DNA of 51,352 nucleotides from Sandaracinaceae bacterium (lineage in GTDB: Bacteria > Myxococcota_A > Polyangia > Polyangiales > Sandaracinaceae). The stretch is taken from assembly GCA_019694315.1 (NCBI GenBank), contig JAIBCE010000012.1, positions 1 to 51,352 on the forward strand, read 5' to 3'. Positions within the stretch are counted from its first letter, which is position 1. Each line of letters begins with the position of its first letter. The position numbers were made by a program, and so were the translations under genes. The notes under the pieces were generated by a model, which saw only the letters and a list, made by a program, of their open reading frames with translations, was not told the DNA's origin and searched no databases. Positions 27,644 to 36,539 of this stretch are shown in pieces.

Positions 27644-28249
27644 ATGCCCACTCGCTACGCCCACGTCGTCCTGATCTGGCCGATCGCTCTGCCCGGTACT
27701 GGCGAGCTCCGCACGGAGCTCGACGCGGTCCTCGATCGCGTGGAGCTCGTGCGCGAGGAGGATGGTGCGCTGGTGATCACGCGGGGTGAGCACGTGCTCC
27801 GCATCGCCCGGCCCGAGCTCGAGTCGGCCCTGGCTCTCGATGGCGAGCGCGTGCTGCGCGCGCACACCGGCACCCACGTCCTCGCGCTCGAGCGGGAGCC
27901 GGGTGTCGTCGTGCTCTATCGACCCGTTGGCAACGTCGAGCTCGGGCTCGTGGCGGCGAGCGGGTGGCGCGTCTTTCCTCCGCGCCTGCCCGAGCAGCCG
28001 ATCTTCTATCCGGTGACCAACCTCCCGTACGCGAGGGAGATCGCCGAGCGCTGGAACGCCGCCGAGGGTCGCGGCGTGCACGTGGTCCGCTTCCGTGTGG
28101 ACGAGGCGGCGCTCGAGCGCTGGCCCGTGCGCTGCGTGGGCGCGCGCCATCACACCGAGCTGTGGGTCCCCGCCGGCGAGCTCGACGCGTTCCACGCGGC
28201 GATGAAGGGGCCGATCGAGGAGGTGGAGCTCACGCCCGGCCTGCGCTAG
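27644..28249 (+). CDS. Protein with ADP-ribosylation/crystallin J1-like C-terminal domain
   Basis: A 201-aa protein if ATG 27644 is used (GGAG about 7 bases upstream). The frame is open from GTG 27536, which overlaps the toxin stop, and GTG 27596 is another option. I reject the earliest start because the DNA up to 27592 looks like a toxin-gene relic. The C-terminal 110 residues (VVVLYRPVGNVELGLVAASGWRVFPPRLPEQPIFYPVTN ... HTELWVPAGELDAF, quoted in part) match small bacterial proteins often labelled ADP-ribosylation/crystallin J1. No catalytic activity is established for them to my knowledge. The N-terminal 85 residues are unrecognised. It sits between two toxin-antitoxin modules. Confidence 0.65.
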   Translation: MPTRYAHVVLIWPIALPGTGELRTELDAVLDRVELVREEDGALVITRGEHVLRIARPELESALALDGERVLRAHTGTHVLALEREPGVVVLYRPVGNVELGLVAASGWRVFPPRLPEQPIFYPVTNLPYAREIAERWNAAEGRGVHVVRFRVDEAALERWPVRCVGARHHTELWVPAGELDAFHAAMKGPIEEVELTPGLR

Positions 28250-28303
28250 TTTTTCCATGGCCGCCCTGGTTCTTCCTGGGATGGCAGACGTCCCGAGGGT
28301 TGC

Positions 28304-28579
28304 ATGAGCGAGCAAGCACAGATCTCCGCGCAGATCTCCGCCACCACGAAGGAGCAGCTCGATCGCTTCACCGAGCGGCTCGGGCTGAAGAAGAACTACG
28401 TCGTCGAGCAGGCGCTCCTCTACTTCATGGAGGCTCGTCGCGAGCTTCCCGACGAGGCGCTCGTGCCCACGCGCATCGTGCTGGAGGACGCCGCCTTCGA
28501 GCGCGTCGCGCACGCGCTGGAGACACCTCCGGCGCCCACCCGGGCTTTGCGGGAGCTGATGCGTGGCCGCAAGCGCTGA
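28304..28579 (+). CDS. Ribbon-helix-helix-type antitoxin of a GNAT toxin (TacA-like)
   Basis: A 91-aa protein. The N-terminal half (QISAQISATTKEQLDRFTERLGLKKNYVVEQALLYFME) is a ribbon-helix-helix DNA-binding module. The C-terminal half would wrap the toxin. The next gene, a GNAT acetyltransferase, starts inside its last codons (17-base overlap), the standard TacA-TacT-like arrangement. It should repress the pair's transcription and block the acetyltransferase. Confidence 0.82.
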   Translation: MSEQAQISAQISATTKEQLDRFTERLGLKKNYVVEQALLYFMEARRELPDEALVPTRIVLEDAAFERVAHALETPPAPTRALRELMRGRKR

Positions 28580-29102
28580 CGAGATCGAGATCCGGCCGCT
28601 GCGCCCCGAGGACGATCGCAGTGACTTTCGCTGTGGCGAGCCGGACCTCGATCGCTTCTTCGAGCACTACGCAGGTCAGAGCCAGTTCAAGCTCCGGCTC
28701 ACCGTCACCTACGTCGCCACCGTCGGCGAGAAGGTCGTCGGGTTCGCGACGGTGACCGGGGCCACACTCGATCGCGCAGCGTTCCCCTCCGCCAAGCTCC
28801 GGAAGCGGTTGCCGGCCTATCCGGTGCCCGTGCTGCGTCTCGCGCGCCTCGGCGTCGATCTGCGCGCGCAAGGGCAGGGCGTGGGGCAGGCGCTCGCGGC
28901 GCACGTGCTCGGGCTCGCCCTGCACCAGCGAGAGGCGATCGGGTGCCTGGGCGTGGTGGTGGATGCCAAGCCGGCGTCGGTCGGCTTCTACGCCAGGCTC
29001 GGCTTCGTCGACCTCGATGTGCCGCGAGAAGGACAACTCGTGGGGGACCCGCGGCCGATGTTCCTGTCGATCGAGACTCTCTCGAGGGCCGTCGGGCGAT
29101 AG
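28563..29102 (+). CDS. GNAT acetyltransferase toxin (TacT-like)
   Basis: A 179-aa GNAT-fold protein (IRPLRPEDDRSDFRCGEPDLDRFFEHYAGQSQ at the start). The acetyl-CoA-binding region is LRLARLGVDLRAQGQGVGQALAAHVL, and the C-terminal SVGFYARLGF holds the catalytic-type Tyr. TacT-type enzymes acetylate the amino group of charged aminoacyl-tRNA and stop translation. GTG start 28563 overlaps the antitoxin gene. The stop lies just upstream of the second dehydratase promoter. Confidence 0.87.
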   Translation: MAASADEIEIRPLRPEDDRSDFRCGEPDLDRFFEHYAGQSQFKLRLTVTYVATVGEKVVGFATVTGATLDRAAFPSAKLRKRLPAYPVPVLRLARLGVDLRAQGQGVGQALAAHVLGLALHQREAIGCLGVVVDAKPASVGFYARLGFVDLDVPREGQLVGDPRPMFLSIETLSRAVGR

Positions 29103-29112
29103 GTCCTCGGAT

Positions 29113-29130
29113 CCCCCACGAAATAGGGCG
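29113..29130 (+). repeat. Copy of the CGCCCACGAAACAGGGCG intergenic motif
   Basis: CCCCCACGAAATAGGGCG lies directly before TTGACG of the dehydratase promoter, in the same relation as the copy at 18881-18898. Confidence 0.6.
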
Positions 29131-29160
29131 TTGACGCAGAAATGACCCGCGGGTCAGTCT
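29131..29160 (+). promoter_or_regulatory. Promoter with palindromic operator of the COG3581-like gene
   Basis: TTGACG (29131-29136), an 18-base spacer, CAGTCT (29155-29160). The perfect palindrome TGACCCGCGGGTCA is at 29143-29156, and the ATG comes 8 bases after CAGTCT with no ribosome site. Spacing and order are identical to 18899-18928, so one regulator probably controls both genes. Confidence 0.65.
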
Positions 29161-29168
29161 GACGCGAC

Positions 29169-31088
29169 ATGGCGAACGCGATTCGACTCCCGGTCCTCGG
29201 CCACGACGCGAGCCCGAGCTCCCTCGACGACATCGAGCGCGAGCTCGCGGCCCTCGATCGCGCCGAGGCCGAGCTCCTCTCGACCGATCCTCGCGGCAAG
29301 AGCCACTGGATCGATCGCATGACGACCCCGGTCGTGAAGAAGCGAGAGCGGGACGCGATCGAGATCATGAACACCGGCCTCACGCCGGCACAGGACTACC
29401 TCGTGGAGGGCGCGCTCGCGGGCCTCGGCTATCGCATGCGCTGGATCGGCACCGCCAACCAGAGCGCGCTCCAGACCGGCAAGGAATTCGGCAACCGCGG
29501 GCAGTGCAACCCCACGCACTTCACCGTCGGAAACCTCGTGCAGGAGCTGATCCGCCTCCGCGACGTGGAGGGCATTCCCAGCGACAAGATCGTCAGCGAC
29601 TACGTGTTCCTCACGGCCGGCGCGTGCGGTCCGTGCCGCTTCGGCATGTACGTGACCGAATATCGAAAGGCCCTCCGCGACGCGGGCTTCGACGGCTTTC
29701 GCGTGATGCTCTTCCAGCAGCAGGGTGGGCTCTCGCAGGTGAGCGGCGACGACATCGGGCTCGTCTTCGATCAGGACTTCTTCCTCGCGGTGGCGCGCTC
29801 GCTCATCGCGGGCGACGTGCTCAACGCGATCGGCTGGCGCCTCCGACCCTACGAGGTCGAGAAGGGCGCGACGGATCGCGCGATGGATGAGGCCAAGCGC
29901 GTGATCTACGCCGCCCTCCAGCACCCCGCGGGAAAGCCGTGGGCTCGCTACCTGAGCGCGCTGCGCCAGGCGAAGGCGATCTTCGAGAAGGTCGAGATCG
30001 ATCCCCTGCGCTGCCGCGCGAAGGTCTCGGTGATCGGCGAGTTCTGGGCGCTCCACACCGAGGGCGACGGCAACTACAGCCTCAAGAGCTTCCTCGAGAG
30101 CGAGGGCGGCGAGTGCATCGTGCAGCCGGTGGCGGCGACGATCCTCTACAACATCTGGGAGGTCGCGCGCGACACGGAGGAGCGCCTCGCGGTGCGTGGC
30201 GCCGACCGCGCGCTCTGGGGTCTGGGCGAGCTCGACGAGCTCGGCGCCGGCAAGCGCCTGCTCAACATGAAGCTCGCGAACGCGCTGCTCCGCGGGATCT
30301 TCCAGGGCCTCGCCAAGACGACGGGCCTGTACGGCTACGAGCTGCCCGACATGTGGCGTATCGCCGAGCTCGCGAAGGACCTCTATGCCCACGATCTCCG
30401 CGGCGGCGAGGGCCACCTCGAGGTGGGCAAGCTCGTCATGAACGCCGTCGACAAGAAGGCGCACATGGTGGTGAGCGTGAAGCCCTTCGGCTGCATGCCC
30501 TCGAGCGGCGTGTCCGACGGCGTGCAGTCTGCGGTGCAGGCCAAGCTCGCGAACATCCCGTTCGTCGCGGTGGAGACGAGCGGCGACGGCGCGGCGAATT
30601 TCTACTCGCGCGTGCTCATGACGCTCTTCTCCGCCAAGCGCGCCGCCGAAGAGGAGCTCGCGCGGACGTACGAGACGCTCGGGATCACCGAGGCCGAGGC
30701 GCGTGCGTTCCTGAAGGAGCACCCGCGCTACGCGAGCCCGCTCCGGCTGCCTCGCAAGACCGAGGGCGTGACGGGACGGGCCGCCCTCCTGCTCCACGAG
30801 ATCGCGCCGCTCGTGCGCGCGTCGCGCGCCGAGCGCCTGCGGATCCGCGCCTCGCGTCGGCTCGTCGCGCTGGGCAAGGAGGCGGGGCACGTCTCGAAGA
30901 AGCTCGGCGCGATCGCGCGCACGCTCGGCGACCCGAGCATGCGCGAGCGCCTGCGCGTGGACGCGCGCCTCTTCGGCGAGATCGTGAAGGAGCGCTGGAG
31001 CGGGCGTGGTGCGGCCACGAGCGAGACCGCGCCCGCCACGCCTCCGCGCGCGCCATCGTCGATCGACGCGGTCGCCGCCGAGGAATGA
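29169..31088 (+). CDS. COG3581-like subunit of a CoA-substrate dehydratase/activase system
   Basis: A 639-aa protein. The core (about 65-470) carries NQSALQTGKEFGNRGQCNPTHF, LTAGACGPCRFGMYVTEYRKAL and KPFGCMPSSGVSDG, with the conserved cysteines expected of 2-hydroxyacyl-CoA dehydratase-like iron-sulfur proteins. The C-terminal 150 residues are Arg/Ala-rich helices. In many bacteria this part is the C-terminal section of one giant protein with two activase domains; here the activase half is encoded at 18937-22629. Both genes have near-identical promoter-operator regions. The electron donor and CoA substrate are unknown. Start ATG 29169 is set by the close match to the leader of the partner gene. 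Confidence 0.85.
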   Translation: MANAIRLPVLGHDASPSSLDDIERELAALDRAEAELLSTDPRGKSHWIDRMTTPVVKKRERDAIEIMNTGLTPAQDYLVEGALAGLGYRMRWIGTANQSALQTGKEFGNRGQCNPTHFTVGNLVQELIRLRDVEGIPSDKIVSDYVFLTAGACGPCRFGMYVTEYRKALRDAGFDGFRVMLFQQQGGLSQVSGDDIGLVFDQDFFLAVARSLIAGDVLNAIGWRLRPYEVEKGATDRAMDEAKRVIYAALQHPAGKPWARYLSALRQAKAIFEKVEIDPLRCRAKVSVIGEFWALHTEGDGNYSLKSFLESEGGECIVQPVAATILYNIWEVARDTEERLAVRGADRALWGLGELDELGAGKRLLNMKLANALLRGIFQGLAKTTGLYGYELPDMWRIAELAKDLYAHDLRGGEGHLEVGKLVMNAVDKKAHMVVSVKPFGCMPSSGVSDGVQSAVQAKLANIPFVAVETSGDGAANFYSRVLMTLFSAKRAAEEELARTYETLGITEAEARAFLKEHPRYASPLRLPRKTEGVTGRAALLLHEIAPLVRASRAERLRIRASRRLVALGKEAGHVSKKLGAIARTLGDPSMRERLRVDARLFGEIVKERWSGRGAATSETAPATPPRAPSSIDAVAAEE

Positions 31089-31096
31089 GCGCGCTC

Positions 31097-31642
31097 TCAC
31101 TCGAGCGGATCGGTGACCGTCGGGGACGCGTCCCACGTGATCGTGGCGAAGGCGGCATCGTAGCGGCCGTGGAGCACGCGCTCGCTCCGCGTGCCGTCTC
31201 CGTCGAGATCGCCCACCACGCGGATCGTGATGGTGCCGGCCGCCCGATCGCTCACGACCTCGTACGCGTAGTACACGCCGTCGTCCGTGTAGAGACCGAG
31301 CTCGCGCCAGAGCGGATCGGCGCTGGTGGGCCACGTCTGTCGCTGCGCGCCGGGCGTGGACGGCGTGAGCGGCAGCGAGGGCGGCAGCCCATGGGTGGCG
31401 AACGCGCCGCTCGAGTCGAGGGCCTCTTGCATCGCGTAGATCGTGATCCCCTCGCGCAGCGCGCGGAGGTTCATGTCGGCCTCGGCCGCGCGTGACTGCT
31501 GCTCGAAGCGCTGAAACGACGAGACCGAGAGCGCCGCGAGCGCGCCGCCGCACACGAGACACACACCGCCGAAGCCGGCGAGCACGACGAGGGTGAGGAC
31601 GAGCGGCGAGGCCTTGCGCTCGCGCTGAGGGTCGCTGGCCAT
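31097..31642 (-). CDS. Pilin-like single-pass membrane protein
   Basis: A 181-aa protein with a short basic cytosolic start, one membrane helix (about 14-38; SPLVLTLVVLAGFGGVCLVCGGALAAL), and an outer domain that begins with a long helix (EQQSRAAEADMNLRALREGITIYAM). That helix is followed by a strand region including DDGVYYAYEVVSD and ITIRVVGDLDGDG. This resembles minor pilin or pseudopilin outer domains, but the Gly-Phe/Glu5 prepilin cleavage site is not seen. It converges with the COG3581-like gene, with 8 bases between the stops. Function unknown. Confidence 0.65.
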   Translation of the reverse strand: MASDPQRERKASPLVLTLVVLAGFGGVCLVCGGALAALSVSSFQRFEQQSRAAEADMNLRALREGITIYAMQEALDSSGAFATHGLPPSLPLTPSTPGAQRQTWPTSADPLWRELGLYTDDGVYYAYEVVSDRAAGTITIRVVGDLDGDGTRSERVLHGRYDAAFATITWDASPTVTDPLE

Positions 31643-31722
31643 GAGGTCGAGCGTGCCTCGATCGGCTCCACGAGGGATCGAGGATCGCCCATGACCTCGA
31701 CGGAATCAGGCACCCTCGGGGC

Positions 31723-32397
31723 GTGACGCTGCTCAACCTCGACGCCGGCGAGCACGACGCGGAGAGCGAGGCGCTCCTTCGCTGCGCCGACGCGCTCAAC
31801 ATCGCGTGCGGCGGCCACGCCGGCGACGACGCCTCGATGACGCGCTGCCTCCGTGCGTGCCGCGCGTACGCGATCCGTGCGGGCGCGCATCCCTCGTACC
31901 CCGATCGCGCGGGCTTCGGCCGTACGTCGATGCCGATCGAGCCCGAGGCCTTGCGGGCGTCGATCCTCACGCAGTGTCACGCGCTCCTCGCGTGCGCGCG
32001 CTCGCTCGGCGTCTCGCTCGCGCACGCCAAGCTCCACGGCGCGCTCTACCACGACGCGAACCGCGACCCCGCGCTCGCGGCGCTCGTGCTCGGCGCGGTG
32101 CGCGAGGCGCTCGGCCCCGTGATCGTCGTGGGTCCCCCGCGGGGTGAACAGCGACAATTCTGCCTCCGCGAAGGCTTGCCGTTCGAGCGCGAAGGCTTCG
32201 CGGACCGTGCGCTGCGCTCCGACGGCTCGCTCGTCCCCCGTGGCGAGCCCGGCGCCCTCGTCAGCGATCCGGCGTTCGCCGCCGCGCAGGCTCTGCGTCT
32301 CGCGCGCGAAGGTCACGACACGATCTGTGTGCACGGCGATGGCGAGCACGCGCTCGCGCTCGCACGCGCCGTCCGCGAGGCCCTCGGCTCGCGGTGA
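31723..32397 (+). CDS. pxpA: 5-oxoprolinase subunit A (LamB/YcsF family)
   Basis: A 224-aa cytosolic protein of the LamB/YcsF family; in Escherichia coli and others PxpA works with PxpB and PxpC to hydrolyse 5-oxoproline to glutamate with ATP. Family signatures are clear: NLDAGEHD near the N-terminus, ADALNIACGGHAGD, GAHPSYPDRAGFGR and HAKLHGALYH. It is slightly shorter than typical members (about 245-255 aa). No pxpB or pxpC is adjacent, so partners must lie elsewhere or the protein has another role. Start GTG 31723; the alternative is not obvious. Confidence 0.88.
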   Translation: MTLLNLDAGEHDAESEALLRCADALNIACGGHAGDDASMTRCLRACRAYAIRAGAHPSYPDRAGFGRTSMPIEPEALRASILTQCHALLACARSLGVSLAHAKLHGALYHDANRDPALAALVLGAVREALGPVIVVGPPRGEQRQFCLREGLPFEREGFADRALRSDGSLVPRGEPGALVSDPAFAAAQALRLAREGHDTICVHGDGEHALALARAVREALGSR

Positions 32398-32480
32398 ACG
32401 GCGAGCGCCGATCCGTGGCGCACGGAGCACCTGGCGTGTGCCCATTGGACAAGGCGCCGGCGAGTCGCTAGAGCCGTCGG

Positions 32481-34208
32481 ATGCAGAGCAGGCGGAGGGT
32501 GTGGGCATCGCTCATCGGTGTCCTCTGGGCAGCGGCGCAGCTCGGGTGCGGTGGTGATCCCGCCGTCCCCGACGCCGCGACGCCGATGGAGATGGACGCG
32601 CGCGTCGAAGGGGACGCCTTCACGGTCCCGCCGGACGCGCACGTGGTGCTGCACGAGTGCGAGGGGCTCGCGACGGCGTGCAGCAGCCTCGACGTCGCCT
32701 CGTGCAGCACGGTCATGGGCTGCACGGTCACGTCGTGTCGAGGCTTCGCGGTGTCGTGCGCGCGTCTGCTCACCATGACCGAGTGCGAGGCACAGGACGG
32801 CTGCAGCTGGTCGGGCTCTTGCGCAGGCACGCCGCGCGACTGCGCGACGCTGACCGAGACGGAGTGCTCCTCGCAGGCGGGCTGCGTGATGGGCTCTCGC
32901 GGCTGTAGTGGCATGGCCACCGCGTGCGAGACGCTCGATCACACGCGCTGCCTCGCGCAGCCGGGCTGTATGCCTCCGCCGGATGCAGGTCGCGACGCAG
33001 GCCCCCCCGACGCTGCCCCCATGCCCTGCGAGCCGGGAGCCACGCCGATCCGCGTGCGCGTGCTCGATCCGAGCGACGCGCCGATGTCGGGCGCGGCGGT
33101 GCGCGCAGCGGGCGCCTCGTGCGGCCTGGGCTTCGAAGAGACCACCGGCAGTGACGGTGTCGTGACCTTCATGGTCGACCCTGCGCTCGGCCCGTGGTCG
33201 ATCACCGCGGCGCGCGTGGGGTACGCGGCGATCAGCGTGGTGGATGTGCTCGGCTTCGACTTCGCCGGCGACGTGCGCCTCGATCCCATCACGACGTTCT
33301 CGGACGAGTCGTATCCGGTGAGCGGCACCCTCAGCCCCGTTCACGCGACGAGCACGTACGTCGTCGACACCTACGACTTCGAGACCGTCACCGGTGCGCG
33401 CGAATCGTGGTCGAGCCTGCAGTACGTGGAGAGCCCGCCCTCGCCGCTGCGCTTCGTGGCCCTCGAGCTCGACGGCGCGGGGCGCGCGCTCGACGTCGCG
33501 GTGACGCCCGAGACCACGCGGCCGCGGGCGCCCGTCACCGACGTCGCGCTGAGCTTCGGCGGCGCCACACCGCGTGAGCACGCGGTGCACGTGAGGCTCC
33601 CCTCCACGGGCCCGCTGAGCGCGGTGACTCCGGCCTACTTCCAGCCGCAGCACGTGCTGCCGACCGGCTCCTACGCCGTCGTGGGCAGCGTGGTGGTGAG
33701 CTCCTCGACGCCGTCCGAGATCGTGTTCGCGGTGCGCGACTTCGACGCCTTCCCGATGAACTTCCTCTACACGTCGTCGATGGCGCCGACCTTCCAGCTC
33801 AACGTCTTCCGCAGCGGTCCGAACGCGGACGCGACCATCACGATCGGCGCGCTCACGAGCCTCGAGCTCGTCGGCGCGAGCCTCGACGGCGCGGTGGTCA
33901 CGGCTGCAGCGACGGGATGGGGCTACGTGGGCCTTCACATCGGCGAGACCGACTCGCAGGCGCCGCGCTGGCGCGTGTTCGGCGTGCTCGCCGCCGACGG
34001 GGCTCCCACGAGCATCGTCGTCCCCGAGCTGCCGAGCGCGGTGACCGAGACGGATCTGGGGATCGATCCCGTGACCTCGGTGCTCCCGATCGCGATCGAC
34101 ACGGAGTCCGAGCCGCCGTGGATGCTGCAGACCGCGAACCAGGGCGTGATGGGCTATCGCGCCACCGCCGCCGGCACCTACGTCACGATCGAGACGCACG
34201 CGCGCTGA
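32481..34208 (+). CDS. Lipoprotein with four Cys-rich repeats and carboxypeptidase-regulatory-like domain
   Basis: A 575-aa lipoprotein (lipobox QLGC, Cys23). After an Asp/Pro-rich linker come four related Cys-rich units at about residues 60-85, 86-113, 114-141 and 142-165, each with the pattern C-x-G-x3-x-C-x2-L-x4-C-x4-G-C (for example CEGLATACSSLDVASCSTVMGC). A segment (about 185-250, IRVRVLDPSDAPMSGAAVRAAG) resembles carboxypeptidase-regulatory or Big-type beta domains. The rest is beta-rich. It is probably anchored in the outer membrane facing outward. Function unknown. The GH31 hydrolase follows 130 bases later on the same strand. Confidence 0.75.
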   Translation: MQSRRRVWASLIGVLWAAAQLGCGGDPAVPDAATPMEMDARVEGDAFTVPPDAHVVLHECEGLATACSSLDVASCSTVMGCTVTSCRGFAVSCARLLTMTECEAQDGCSWSGSCAGTPRDCATLTETECSSQAGCVMGSRGCSGMATACETLDHTRCLAQPGCMPPPDAGRDAGPPDAAPMPCEPGATPIRVRVLDPSDAPMSGAAVRAAGASCGLGFEETTGSDGVVTFMVDPALGPWSITAARVGYAAISVVDVLGFDFAGDVRLDPITTFSDESYPVSGTLSPVHATSTYVVDTYDFETVTGARESWSSLQYVESPPSPLRFVALELDGAGRALDVAVTPETTRPRAPVTDVALSFGGATPREHAVHVRLPSTGPLSAVTPAYFQPQHVLPTGSYAVVGSVVVSSSTPSEIVFAVRDFDAFPMNFLYTSSMAPTFQLNVFRSGPNADATITIGALTSLELVGASLDGAVVTAAATGWGYVGLHIGETDSQAPRWRVFGVLAADGAPTSIVVPELPSAVTETDLGIDPVTSVLPIAIDTESEPPWMLQTANQGVMGYRATAAGTYVTIETHAR

Positions 34209-34338
34209 CGAGGGCCACGACTCCCAGGTAGCCGATCGCGGGCTTCTCGTGAAAGGGGAGCACGCGTCGCTGGCGCGGATGGGGCGCACGCCACGAGAGA
34301 GACGGCGCGCGCGGCCGCCTATGCGATGATCGCCCGCG

Positions 34339-36468
34339 ATGCGACGTCCTGCTCGTTGGCTCTCTGCGCCCGCCCTTCTTCTCCTCGCCTGTGGAGGCCC
34401 CACCACCCTCGCGCCCGCGTCGTACGTGCTCTCGGACGGCACACGCGTGGATGTGGCCTCCGACGGCGCGATCTCGCTCACCTCGGAGAGCGGGCATGCG
34501 CTCGCGGCGACCGCGTCGGGACGCGGGCCGCTCGCGCGCACGTTCGGCCTGCGCGCGACGATGCTCCAGGGCTTCTACACGTTCCGCCGCAGCAACGCGC
34601 TCGACACGAGCTTCTCGATCTTCGAGGGCAGCGCGCTCGAGGGCGATCACGTGGTGGTGCGCTTCGCGAGCGCGGCGGGGCAGCACGCGACGGTCACGAT
34701 CGGCGTCGAGACGCCCGACGTGGCCACCGCGATGGAGCTCGCGATCGACGGAGTGACGCCCGGCGACGGCGAGCTCAGCTATGCGCTTCCCTTCGCGTGT
34801 GACGAGGACGCGAGCTTCGTGGGCTTCGGTGAGCAGTACAACCAGACCGACCAGCGGGGAGAGTCGTTTCCGCTGTGGGTGGGCGAGCAGGGCATCGGTC
34901 GCACGGGGCGCACGTCGATCTCGGGCGACGAGCACACCACCTACTATCCGATGCCGTGGTGGATCGACTGGCGCGGCTTCGGCGTGCTCGTGGACACGAC
35001 GGCGCGCGTGGACGTGGACCTCTGTGCGACCGAGAGCGAGGTCGCGTGGATCGAGGTGGAGCATCGCGATCCTGCGGAGACCAACGAGCAGCGCTCGCTC
35101 CGCGCGCTCGTGCTCCACGGGCCGAGCCCGCGCGCGCTCGTGACGCAGCTCGGTGACCGTGTGGGGCGTCCGCCGGTGCCGCCCGACTGGGCCTATTCGC
35201 CGTGGATCGGCATGCAGGGAGGACGCGAGGCGGTGCTCGCCGAGGTGCAGGAGCTCGAGGACGCCGAGGTGCCGTTCTCGGCCATCTGGGTCCAGGACTG
35301 GGTCGGCGGCCGCATCCTCACCGGCGACACCTACGACCTCTACTACCACTGGAACGCAGACGAGACGCAGTATCCCGATCTCGCGGGCATGGTGAGCGAT
35401 CTCCACGCGCGCGCGAGCACGGGAGGTCGCGAGGGCATCCGCTTCCTCGCCTATGCGAATTCGTTCGTGATGGCGGATCTCGAGCACTTCGACGAGATGG
35501 CGGCCATGGGCATGCTGCCCACGCAAGACGGAATGCCGTATTCGTTTCCCATCGTGCTCGGTCGTGGCTCGGTGGCCGACTTCACCAATCCTGCGACCTA
35601 CGAGTACGTGAATGGCTATCTCCGCGAGATGGTCAGTCACTACGGATTCGATGGCTGGATGGCCGATTTCGGCGAATGGCTCCCTCCCGACGCGACGATC
35701 CACGAGGGAGATCCGATGCTCGTCCACAACGAGTATCCGCGCCTCTGGCACCACGCGTCGCGCGAGGTCTTCGACGAGCTCCGGCCCGATGGCGATTGGG
35801 TGGTGTTCTCGCGCTCGGGCTGGACCGGAGAGCAGCGAGAGCAGCAGATCGTGTGGCTCGGCGATCAAGAGGCCGACTTCCTCCCGACCGATGGCCTCCC
35901 GACCGTGGTGCCCGCGATGCTGAACCTGGGCCTCTCGGCCACACCGCTCGTGACGCACGACATCGCCGGCTACAGCGGCGGGCCGAGCACGAAGGAGCTC
36001 TATCAGCGCTGGACGGAGCTCGGCGCGTTCACGACCTTCATGCGCACGCACGAGGGCCTGAACGCCGGCGCCAACTGGAACTGGAATTCCGACGCCGACA
36101 CCATCGCGCACTTCCGTCGCTTCGCGCGCGTGCACGAGGCGCTCGTGCCCGAATTCATGGCGCTCGCCGAGGAGGCGCACGCGACCTCGATCCCGCCGCT
36201 CCGTCACCTCGGGCTGGTCTTCGAGGACGACGTGCCGAGCCGCGCCGTGAGCGACGAGTACCTGATCGGCGACACGCTGCTCGTGGCCCCGGTGCTGAAC
36301 GAGGGACAGACCTCGCGCGAGGTGTACCTGCCACCCGGCACGTGGTTCCACGTGTGGACCGGCACGAGCTACGAGGGCGGTCGCTCGATCACGATCGAGG
36401 CCCCGATCGGCAGCCCGCCCGTGTTCTCCCTCGGCACCGATCGCGCGGATCTCCGGGCGATCGAGTGA
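34339..36468 (+). CDS. Exported GH31 glycoside hydrolase (sulfoquinovosidase-clade-like)
   Basis: A 709-aa lipoprotein (lipobox LLAC, Cys19) of glycoside hydrolase family 31, which act as retaining alpha-glycosidases. Order: N-terminal beta-sandwich (about 25-260), TIM barrel (about 270-620), C-terminal beta domain. The nucleophile Asp lies in GWMADFGEWLPPD (near 443) and the acid/base Asp in VWLGDQEADF (near 509). The GDQ and DFGEWLP forms resemble the YihQ sulfoquinovosidase clade. However, the segment WVQDWVGGRILTGDTYDLYY lacks the RLxW that I recall binding the sulfonate in YihQ (Asp/Tyr and Tyr here), so a different alpha-glycoside is likely. Surface location fits polysaccharide or glycolipid breakdown. 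Confidence 0.9.
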   Translation: MRRPARWLSAPALLLLACGGPTTLAPASYVLSDGTRVDVASDGAISLTSESGHALAATASGRGPLARTFGLRATMLQGFYTFRRSNALDTSFSIFEGSALEGDHVVVRFASAAGQHATVTIGVETPDVATAMELAIDGVTPGDGELSYALPFACDEDASFVGFGEQYNQTDQRGESFPLWVGEQGIGRTGRTSISGDEHTTYYPMPWWIDWRGFGVLVDTTARVDVDLCATESEVAWIEVEHRDPAETNEQRSLRALVLHGPSPRALVTQLGDRVGRPPVPPDWAYSPWIGMQGGREAVLAEVQELEDAEVPFSAIWVQDWVGGRILTGDTYDLYYHWNADETQYPDLAGMVSDLHARASTGGREGIRFLAYANSFVMADLEHFDEMAAMGMLPTQDGMPYSFPIVLGRGSVADFTNPATYEYVNGYLREMVSHYGFDGWMADFGEWLPPDATIHEGDPMLVHNEYPRLWHHASREVFDELRPDGDWVVFSRSGWTGEQREQQIVWLGDQEADFLPTDGLPTVVPAMLNLGLSATPLVTHDIAGYSGGPSTKELYQRWTELGAFTTFMRTHEGLNAGANWNWNSDADTIAHFRRFARVHEALVPEFMALAEEAHATSIPPLRHLGLVFEDDVPSRAVSDEYLIGDTLLVAPVLNEGQTSREVYLPPGTWFHVWTGTSYEGGRSITIEAPIGSPPVFSLGTDRADLRAIE

Positions 36469-36503
36469 CGCCCACACCGGGTCAGACCCAAGAGAATCGA
36501 TGC

Positions 36504-36538
36504 GAGAGCCGACTCGACGTCGGAGACTCTCCCTTTTT
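36504..36538 (+). terminator. Intrinsic terminator after the GH31 gene
   Basis: GAGAG-CCGAC (36504-36513) pairs with GTCGG (36519-36523) and CTCTC (36527-36531), with a 3-base bulge, and is followed by TTTTT (36534-36538). It ends exactly where the convergent lipoprotein gene stops (36540). Confidence 0.65.
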
Positions 36539-36539
36539 C

